Positions 59,201 through 64,000 of a stretch of DNA of 64,000 bases are shown one piece after another. Below the pieces are notes generated by a model. It was given only the letters and a program-made list of their open reading frames with translations. It had not been told where the DNA came from and searched no databases. Made by a program: the position numbers and the translations under genes. Positions within the stretch are counted from its first letter, which is position 1, and every line of letters begins with the position of its first letter. Source of the DNA: Fragum whitleyi (taxonomy: Eukaryota; Mollusca; Bivalvia; Cardiida; Cardiidae); contig OX411544.1 in assembly GCA_948146395.1 (NCBI GenBank), forward strand, positions 57,279,642-57,343,641. Direction: 5' to 3'.

Positions 59201-61894
59201 ACCAGCATGTTTGAAAATGATTCAGCCACAAAGGAAAATACATCATTGTACATGTATAAGAAATACATTGTCATTGAAGTTACTTGTTATAAAAAGACTA
59301 TTTTTGGATCAGATCTTAATTTAGTTGTTATCACACTCAGCAATATTGTTTTAAGCCAAGGTTCCTTTATAAATAGTAAGCTGCTGTCATAGCACAGTTG
59401 GTTGCGTGTTGGACTGTGATGGTTTGCTGGCGTGAGAAATACCAGGAATCCATATTTAGGTGCTCAAGCTGCCAGGATATGACTGAAATTATCTTGAAAG
59501 CGGCGTAAAACCCCATTCAATCAATCAATCTTTAATAGTAAAGCTAGGAATAAACATCAATACAAATATTGATGATTGCAATAAGTATATATCATTATTT
59601 GTGCTACTAAACTGACATATATATAGTGGGCTACTATATTGTCCCATCTGCAGCTATAGATACAACATTCTGGTTGCCGTATAACACTATTTGACTTACT
59701 TTTATCATGTATGGGCTGTGACACAACTGGAGGAACTATTCTCGTAATTTTTCCAAACTCATCAGGTAGAAACACTTGAAAACACAATCTTACAACATTC
59801 AAGTCTATATTCTGACCCTTGTGTTTGAATCCAGCTGTAAAAGGACAAAAATAGACTGGTTAGAACTTAGAAGCATAACCTGGGATCAGACCAATACTGA
59901 ATAGTTATATAGGCACTTTCAATGGTTTTACTCTGACCCCTTGATAGCAAACTGTGATAAGTAGTAAGCAATTGTGACTTTTGTCTGATATCAATAAAAT
60001 AGAGACCAAAGACTTAATTGGGATTCTTGGAGTCCTTGCTCAAAAATTGGAAGTCCCGGCTTTAACTAAGAATATTTCTATCAAACATTATTTTCTTTTT
60101 TAAAGTAAAAGTGAATACTGAGCTATTCTCTTGGTAATAAGTTATGTTTGTTGAACACCTATGCCCTCGCAACTGCCATTTTCCACAAACAATAGCTAAT
60201 ACAATATGGAAATCAACAGCCTAACACAATTGACTGTAAAGTTAAAATTTCACATATTTCACCTTGAACAATGACCTTGACCTTGACCTTAAAGCTGGTA
60301 ATACCAGAAAATTCTTGTCCCAAGCAATAATCATGTGAAATATAAAGGCTCTACCACTAAGCATTCAAAAGTTAATGCCAATGTTAAAGTTTTTTGTCGA
60401 TTAAACTAGCAGACAATGCAAAAACCATATGCCCCTGATCTATTATTTATTAAATACCCATAAATCTCACTAAGATTTAGATTAATTTGAGGAAATAATC
60501 CAAATTGCCTTTTAATTGGTAATTTTCAGTCCAAAATTTAAACAAGAGGACCAAGATGGTCCTAGATCGCTCACCTGAGTCTCTATGACCCCTGGGGAAT
60601 CACATTAATTAGATAGGCAGATGTCAAAAAGAAGATAATTGCCTAAGATCAATACCATGGAACGTTTTCAGCGAAGAGCAAGACAGATATGCCTTTTTGC
60701 TCTTTGATTCTATGTAAAAAGGGATGCACCCTGGTGGACCCAAAAACTGACCCCAGGGTCTTGATATGAACAGACTTGGAAGAGGTCCATAAGATGATGC
60801 TACATTCTAAATATGAAAGCTGTCTGCCTTCTGGTTTAAGAGAAGAAGATTTTTGAAGGTTTTCCCATTTTCACCCATCATGCTCAGATGAGCTGAAAGG
60901 GATGCGCCCGGGTGGAGCCCAAATATGACCCAAGGGTCTTGATATGAACAAACTTGGTAGGGGCCCACAAGATGATGCTATATACAGAAAATGAAAGCAG
61001 TGTGCTCTCTGGTTTCGATTAAAGAAGATTTTAAAAGATTTTCGCTCTTTGATTCTATGTAAAAAGGGTTGCGCCCGGGCAAAGCCCAAACATGACCCAA
61101 GGGTCTTGATATGAACAGACTTGGAAGAGGTCCACTAGATGATGCTACATACCAAATATGAAAGCTGTCTGCCTTCTGGTTTCAGAGAAGAAAATTTTTG
61201 AAGATTTTTATTTTTTTACCCTTCGTGCTCATAAGACATAAAGGGATGCACCCGTGCAAAGCCTAAATATGACCCAAGGGTCTTGTTATGAACAAACTTG
61301 GTAGAAGTCCACTAGATGATGCTACATACCAAATATGAAAGCTGTCTGCCATCTGGTTATAGAGAAGAAGATTTTTAAAGATTTTCATATTTTTACCCTT
61401 TTTGTTAAGGGTAAAGAGAAAGTTAAGGGTGGATTTCATTTATTTGAACAACTTTGGTAGAGCTTGACCCAAGGAACATCCCTGCCAAGTTTCATCAAGA
61501 TTGGCCCACTGGTTTAGGAGAAGAAGATGTTTAAAGAAATTGTGGACGACGCACGACGGACGACGCACGACTGACGACGGACATTCTACGATCCCAATAG
61601 CTCACCTTGAGCACTTCGTGCTCAGGTGAGCTAAAAAAAGTGAAGAGCTGACTCACTTTGATAAGGATCTACATTGATCTCCTGCCTCATTTTCAGATTA
61701 TTCTCAACATCTTTCTTTTTAGCACACTGTATTCCTAGGTGTGGGAAGCTGATGGTGTTTGTGTCTCTCACTCTGAGTGTACACACCCCCTTCTTACAGT
61801 CCTTACCCACCAAATTATGGGGGTGGGGCTTGAATGGCTCGTCTTTTGTCACACAGGACACCACAATCACAGCTGGTCCATTGTAATTATGTAT
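46525..61894 (-). CDS. Rel: NF-kB/Rel transcription factor (Rel/Dorsal/RelA class), 3' eight coding exons
   Basis: Joining 61894-61657, 59834-59700, 59074-58976, 55545-55454, 52410-52272, 51287-51222, 49902-49807 and 47288-46525 gives 1629 nt, 543 codons with the stop. Every junction has AG/GT and a consistent phase. The product binds kB DNA sites as a dimer and is held in the cytoplasm by IkB until signalled (family knowledge). Visible parts of the 542 residues: C-terminal half of the Rel homology DNA-binding domain (1-124), IPT dimerisation domain (125-232), nuclear localisation signal KRKRK (242-246), linker, and a Gln/Asn-rich region (289-542), probably transactivating. There are no ankyrin repeats, unlike p100/p105-type members. 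The usual PKA-type RRPSD before the signal is QRVSD here, with Ser at 217. The DNA-contact loop at the N-terminus and the start codon lie to the right of the window. Introns contain many mobile elements. Confidence 0.95.
47362..47506. mobile_element. Palindromic MITE, family G
   Basis: Central stem GAGGTTTCCTAATG / CATTAGGAAACCTC around AAAT; outer 'aggtagtggacc' mirrored by 'ggtccacttctt'. Lies ~75 bp upstream of the last Rel exon's acceptor. Confidence 0.75.
47549..48780. mobile_element. Modular element, family H2, complete
   Basis: Same ends as 10506-11729 (AACTAGA, hairpin, CGCTCCA ... TGGCT-TTC-AGCCA, TGGAGCTAAAAA). The core holds four well-conserved ~165-bp units (for example from 48000, 48165 and 48330) flanked by diverged ones. 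GGACGGACG tract at 48690-48730. In a Rel intron. Confidence 0.85.
48800..49085. repeat. Hairpin family J, expanded copy
   Basis: 'gtctcaccaagacgattca' + 'atgagtacc' then 'ggtttcattgagaaataaag' and 'ttttatctgtacctt'. An 87-codon frame here is incidental. Confidence 0.5.
49480..49798. mobile_element. hAT-like MITE with 8-bp target duplication at a Rel splice donor
   Basis: Ends TAGTGATGGGCA and TGCCCAACACTA; flanks cctcctac (49472-49479) and cttcctac (49799-49806) agree at 7 of 8 positions. Interior has a remnant of hairpin family I. On the minus strand the right-hand flank is GTAGGAAG, the donor of Rel exon g. Confidence 0.8.
49807..49902 (-). CDS. Rel: Rel exon g: linker
   Basis: 96 nt, acceptor TTTTTGCAG, donor GTAGGA, phase 1 in and out. 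Encodes GTNITPEALKHRLKIKATRT then ARGKDGITVKQE, a basic linker with no recognised domain. The donor lies inside the right-hand target duplication (49799-49806) of the hAT-like MITE 49480-49798. Confidence 0.88.
49995..50284. repeat. Diverged H4 element
   Basis: 'gatgtgtttgttaagcac' at the start, 'gaccttgactcataacctt' inside and 'gcaggggcataa' at the end. Confidence 0.6.
50375..50796. repeat. Degraded P1-type sequence
   Basis: 'ttaacccctatcatgttgaa' at 50376 and 'agaccagcctgtgcatatgt' near 50566 follow P1 layout; no right end found. Confidence 0.4.
50797..51172. mobile_element. Element with CAGGGCTTGTG inverted ends
   Basis: CAGGGCTTGTG and CACAAGCCCTG at the two ends; internal 'gggagtcaa' and 'ggggtcaa' repeats; hairpin 'acaataaagtg-tgg-acgcactttattgt' near 50950. 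No coding capacity. Ends 50 bp from Rel exon f. Confidence 0.7.
51222..51287 (-). CDS. Rel: Rel exon f: nuclear localisation signal
   Basis: 66 nt, acceptor TTATGCAG, donor GTGAGT, phase 1 in and out. Encodes DPDRICEKRKRKAASLNYL; KRKRK is the basic nuclear localisation signal that IkB masks in this family. Confidence 0.93.
51358..51845. repeat. Modular element start (AACAAGA + hairpin), right end unclear
   Basis: AACAAGAA, hairpin GGCCAAATTGGCC, 'ctaaattcctcac', then 'tgacctagttaacca' type sequence. No clear TAAAAA end was located. Confidence 0.4.
52041..52320 (-). repeat. Four tandem copies of a 70-bp exon-intron junction unit
   Basis: 'aacaagatttatacctggat' begins at 52048, 52118, 52188 and 52258, exactly 70 bp apart, with only a few base differences. 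On the minus strand each unit contains the last 49 nt of Rel exon e, the donor CAG/GTATAA and 21 nt of intron. Seventy is not a multiple of three, so use of another donor would shift the frame. Confidence 0.95.
52272..52410 (-). CDS. Rel: Rel exon e: IPT domain, end, with tandemly repeated donor
   Basis: Acceptor CTTTTACAG at 52411; phase 0 in, 1 out. YAIVFKSPPYKEQ, MQPVDVLLQLQRVSD and ITFTYQPEDP complete the dimerisation domain. The last 49 nt (52272-52320) and 21 nt of intron form the first unit of a four-copy 70-bp repeat (52041-52320), so the donor GTATAA exists four times. Reading through the first donor meets a TGA after GINLVIYTGGQ. Confidence 0.95.
52672..52968. mobile_element. Modular element, family H4, intact ends
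   Basis: AACAAGAT, hairpin GTGTTT-GTG-AAACAC, 'gcccccg', GACCTTGAC repeats, (GACA)n tract 52873-52919, CCCCCG-ATC...GAT-CAGGGGCATAAAAA. In a Rel intron. Confidence 0.85.
53045..53190 (+). repeat. Diverged SINE body
   Basis: 'tgagcagctggtggcttgga', 'gatattactgtaataatgtt' and 'aaactccatacaaaca' follow the SINE 3' body. Confidence 0.45.
53203..53650. mobile_element. Modular element, diverged
   Basis: Start AACAAGAGTAATATTCTCAC; end hairpin GAGCAC-TTA-GTGCTT, GGTGAG. It abuts the next modular element head to tail. Confidence 0.55.
53651..54994. mobile_element. Modular element, family H3
   Basis: AACAAGAG, hairpin TTGTCC-GC-GGACAA, 'tagctcgccc'. It ends 'ccgagactttcgtcccgg' + GCGATCTAAAAA, so TCGCCC and GGGCGA are inverted. 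The core has about six ~180-bp units marked by 'aaagcctatcacctggtgag', 'tgatgtccctaggttaaagc' and 'aaaaggtcaaggtcaaggtc', with short internal 'ggttaaagttttt' repeats. Confidence 0.8.
55454..55545 (-). CDS. Rel: Rel exon d: IPT domain, middle
   Basis: DDVRVRFYEERDGIVIWEDF then GDFGQNDVHRQ. Phase 1 in, 0 out; donor GTAGGT. The acceptor is CTTGTTTCAG, in which CTTGTT belongs to the end of the H4-like element that starts at 55550. Confidence 0.95.
55550..55685. repeat. H4-like element adjoining a Rel splice acceptor
   Basis: AACAAGATGTGCTTGTTGAACAC, split by a changed hairpin, 'tatggccccctc', 'gaccttgataattgac' and 'gcagggacataa'. Its first base is 3 bp from the AG of exon d's acceptor (minus strand). 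Confidence 0.6.
55718..55925. repeat. Truncated P1 MITE
   Basis: 'gcccttgtcatgctgaaac' at the left, palindrome 'aggctgcacaaatgtgcagt', no right end. Confidence 0.6.
56013..56095. repeat. Hairpin, arms ~35 bp
   Basis: 'ttgagagggcagcacaaaac' + 'tattgtaagtgcctata' mirrored by 'tataggcatttacaatagtt' + 'ttgaactgacccctcaa'. Two opposite open frames here are mirror translations. Confidence 0.75.
56096..57654. other. No exon or repeat boundary recognised (Rel intron)
   Basis: AT-rich intronic sequence; several short frames without family resemblance. Confidence 0.4.
57655..57790. repeat. Diverged family E sequence
   Basis: 'gaccaatgacaccaaaaagg' + 'aaccatgtgggtaa' and 'ctagtcagactatgctgac' follow 23658-23760. 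Confidence 0.5.
57955..58390. other. Intronic; GACCTTGAC-containing repeat remnant and C tract
   Basis: 58000-58200 contains 'tttgaccttgaaatttgacc' resembling interiors of modular elements. 'ctgacc' + 14 C bases lies at 58350-58367. No ends recognised. Confidence 0.35.
58390..58955. repeat. Family D repeat with an internal ~235-bp duplication
   Basis: 'ttgcattgtgaaaatgaggt' + 'cataacagatttgctgaca' (58480) returns at 58707 as 'ttgcatcgtgaaaatgaggt'; both continue with 'gcaaaggcattaaat'. The right end is ~20 bp from Rel exon c. Confidence 0.65.
58976..59074 (-). CDS. Rel: Rel exon c: start of the IPT dimerisation domain
   Basis: Acceptor TTTAAAG, donor GTATGT; phase 1 in and out. LNDLIICRVDRMSGKPRGGD then EIFLLCEKINR corresponds to the '.L.ICR....S....GG.EIFLLC.K' strand pair. 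A family D repeat ends about 20 bp beyond the donor. Confidence 0.95.
59383..59530 (+). mobile_element. tRNA-SINE with internal deletion
   Basis: Head 'gctgctgtcatagcacagttgg' (split: box A TAGCACAGTTGG) followed directly by body 'tactggcgtgagaaatacc'-type sequence, 'gcggcgtaaaaccccattc' and CAATCAATCAATC. Box B is missing. Confidence 0.7.
59700..59834 (-). CDS. Rel: Rel exon b: end of the DNA-binding subdomain
   Basis: Acceptor TTTTACAG, donor GTAAGT; phase 1 in and 1 out. VVRLCFQVFLPDE and PPVVSQPIHDK match the family's 'RLCFQVFL...PPVVS.PI.D' segment linking the two subdomains. Confidence 0.95.
60134..60445. repeat. Diverged H4 element
   Basis: 'gttatgtttgttgaacacc' + 'tatgccctcg', 'gaccttgaccttgacctt', and 'catatgcccctgatc' at the end. 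Confidence 0.55.
60541..61637. mobile_element. Modular element, H1 subfamily with a different core
   Basis: AACAAGAG, hairpin GACC-AAGAT-GGTC, ATCGCTCACCTGAG at the start; GAGCAC-TTC-GTGCTC, AGGTGAGC, TAAAAA at the end. The core has four ~160-180-bp units ('gacccaagggtcttgatatg', 'agatgatgctacata', 'gaaagctgtctgccttctgg') unrelated to the core of the other H1 copies. In a Rel intron; ends 20 bp from exon a's donor. Confidence 0.85.
61657..61894 (-). CDS. Rel: Rel exon a: Rel homology domain, N-terminal subdomain
   Basis: Acceptor TTTTAG before 61894, phase 0; donor GTGAGT (61656-61651), ends phase 1. Contains VVSCVTKDEPFKPHPHNLVG, KDCKKGVCTLRVRD and SFPHLGIQCAKKKDVENNL, the hallmark block of Rel homology domains. 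A mobile element (60541-61637) ends 20 bp from the donor. Confidence 0.95.
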
Positions 61895-62076
61895 CTAAAA
61901 GAAGAAAAGGGATTTCAATCAATTTATCCTTTCCAGAATGATCCCAGGTATGTCTCTGGGATAATGTGCCCCTGTGATTTCATCACAATGGTATAAAACA
62001 AAAAGGGTCTGTTAATTAACTTAATTGCAGAGGGAAAAGATTAATGGAATTTTGGCATGATAAGAAAATGAATATG

Positions 62077-63778
62077 AACAAGAGGGCCGTTGGCCCTGGG
62101 TCGCTCACCTGAGAAAAAAGCTTCATTACCTAGGTATGTCCATGCAACCACAGAAAAAGAGATTTTCACTTATTCAATCAGATAACATTTGAAATAATCA
62201 TCCAAGGCTTTTTCTAAGTTCTTTGGGAAAAGGCCCCGAGCAATCATTTGGGAAAAAACTATCGAGAAAATTCCAATATTGGGATTTATTATGTATGACT
62301 GTTTGGGTTATTTCTTGCTAATAATATATAAATTTTCTTTTAAAAATCTTTTTCCAAAAATTTTCAAAGTGAACAAAACACATTTTACAAATATGACAGA
62401 AAAATTTTTTTTGGTTGATTCCTTTTCACTTAATTGGGAATTTTTCTCTCAATCGGGAAAAATTTTGAGGCCTTTTCAATGGGGAATGGGGCCTTTATTG
62501 GGCCCCTGAGAGATAGCAGAAAAAGCCCTGTCACCCCCCCCCCCCCTCTGCTCCTCCCCTGGACATTATTTATTTAAGCTTTTTCCATAAAAGGTCTGTG
62601 ATCAGCTAATCTATGCCAGATATACAGGCTGAGTTTGAGACTTTTAAAGTTTTCTTTAATGAGTTGATCAATCCATGTCAAATATAAAGGCTGTAGGGAT
62701 TCAAAATTCTCAACAAAGCACTCCCCTCCCCCAAGATGCTCTGCACCTAGTGAATCTACAGTCATGATTTTAGATAATTCAATAAATGTCCATATGCTGA
62801 TCATTCATACCAATTTTCAAGTCTGTAGGACTCCTGGCTCATTAAAGAAGTTTAAAGATTTCAAAAATGATCCAAAGTACTACCCCCTCCCCAAGACACT
62901 CAGCACCTGGTGACCATACAGTCATGATTTTAGCTATTCTTATTAATGTCAATATATTGATCACCCATTACAATTTTCAAGTCTGTAGGGTTCCTGATCC
63001 AGGAGAAGAATAAGGTAAAAGATTTCAAAATTGATCCAAAGTACTACCCCCTCCCCCCTAATGCTCCGCATCTGGTGGCCCTACATTCATGCTTTTAGCT
63101 ATTTTATTTAAGGTCCATATGCTTACCATCCATGCCAATATTGAAGTCTGTAGGGCTCCTGGTTAATTAGAAGATGAAGGTTAAAGTTAAACAATTTTCA
63201 CAAAAGTACTACCCCCTCCCCCCTGGTGCTCCGCATCTGGTGGCATTACAGTCATAATTTTAGCTATTTTTATTCAGGTCTATGAGCTGATCATTCATGC
63301 CAATTTTCAAGACTGTAGGGCTCCTGGTTCTGAAGAAGAAGCTTACAGATTACAAAATTTACCCAAAGTACTACCCCCTCCCCCCTGGTGCTCCGCACCT
63401 GGTGGCCCAAAAGATATGATTTTAGCTATTTCAATTCAAGTCTATGAACTGATCATCCATGCCAAGTTTTAAGTCTGTAGGACTACTGGTTGAGAAGAAG
63501 AAGAATTTTAAAGATTTTCTTAAAATTTCACTGTTTGTTGCCATAGCAACAAGAGTTTTTCATGGATTTCAATTCTTTTAGCTATTTTTGAAGGGGACCA
63601 CGTAAGCAACATTTCTGTAAAATTTGGTGTTAATTGGCCAAGTAGTTTAGGAGGAGATGTCGTTTAAAGAAATTGTTGACGGACGCCGACCGACGACTGG
63701 CCGACCGACGGACGGACGCCGGACGAAAGGTGATCACAATAGCTCCTATGAGCACTTCGTGCTCAGGTGAGCTAAAAA
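62077..63778. mobile_element. Modular element, family H1, five core units plus an insertion
   Basis: Ends and unit sequence match 39534-41229 closely. It has five C-rich-marked core units (near 62723, 62884, 63048, 63210, 63373) instead of seven and an extra ~316 bp at 62214-62529. The GACGGACG tract is at 63678-63725. An exon-like sequence was looked for and not found. Confidence 0.85.
62214..62529. mobile_element. MITE inserted in the H1 element
   Basis: AAGGCTTTTTCT at the left mirrors AGAAAAAGCCCT at the right; interior 'gggaaaa' and 'aatttttc' motifs are repeated. Absent from the sister H1 copy at the equivalent place (39655). Confidence 0.65.
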
Positions 63779-63879
63779 TTATCATTTTAATTCATTACCT
63801 GTTTAAAAAATCTCCGATCTTAATAAGAATAAGGGGGAATTTCTCAAAAAGAGTATCAGTTACTAGAGGTTTAGATAAG

Positions 63880-64000
63880 AGGAGAGTAAACTCATCTTAA
63901 ATCTTTATTTCACAACGAAACCATATGGTGTGGGTACTCATTTGAATTGTCTCAGTGAGAGTAAGGATTTTCAAGAGCCATGTCAGAGATGGCCATCCCC
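63880..64000. repeat. Hairpin family J, cut by the window edge
   Basis: 'gtgtgggtactcatttgaat' + 'tgtctcagtgaga', preceded by 'aaatctttatttcacaacg', as in 45930-46010. Confidence 0.5.

Noticed and set aside
63779..64000. Next upstream Rel exon near the right edge
   Set aside because: No acceptor/donor pair or Rel homology residues were found on the minus strand; the sequence is hairpin family J.

Overview
This is eukaryotic nuclear DNA, AT-rich and dominated by mobile elements. Everything points to a bivalve mollusc: short coding exons in long repeat-filled introns, a tRNA-derived SINE ending in CAATCAATC repeats, many small elements with ~160-bp tandem cores resembling bivalve pearl/Helentron-type elements, and a Gypsy retroelement. 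The species cannot be named from the sequence alone.

The one clear host gene is on the minus strand, 61894 to 46525. Eight coding exons with correct splice phases join into 542 residues of an NF-kB/Rel protein of the Rel/Dorsal/RelA class: most of the Rel homology domain, the dimerisation (IPT) domain, a KRKRK nuclear localisation signal and a glutamine-rich C-terminal region with a stop codon. There are no ankyrin repeats. The exons for the start of the Rel homology domain lie beyond the right edge.

Layout. 1-2552: minus-strand Gypsy retroelement (pol running off the left edge, gag, primer binding site, 169-bp LTR) with an internal deletion. 2.5-12.7 kb: tandem repeats, TTAA-flanked elements, foldback elements and modular elements, several nested. 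12.8-26.5 kb: more of the same, a 50-bp minisatellite at 19.5-20.1 kb, tandem SINEs, and at 25.8-26.4 kb a possible pair of duplicated exons of an unidentified gene. 26.9-32.9 kb: about 6 kb of unrelated tandem arrays (71/78, irregular ~200, 87 and ~105 bp). 33-39 kb: foldback elements, a full-length tRNA SINE, a dead Tc1-like transposase. 39.5-42.7 kb: nested elements, including a 262-bp element inside a MITE whose empty copy lies next to it. 45-64 kb: the Rel gene, with mobile elements abutting several splice sites.

The most interesting observations are: (1) in the Rel gene, the last 49 nt of one exon plus its 5' splice site are repeated four times with an exact 70-bp period; (2) a hAT-like MITE whose 8-bp target duplication is the 5' splice site of another Rel exon; (3) sequence-unrelated elements sharing one end architecture (AACAAGA, hairpin, subterminal inverted repeat, tandem core, inverted repeat, TAAAAA), for which a filled/empty site pair shows insertion without target duplication. 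Most open reading frames in the window are translations of repeats and are not listed as genes.
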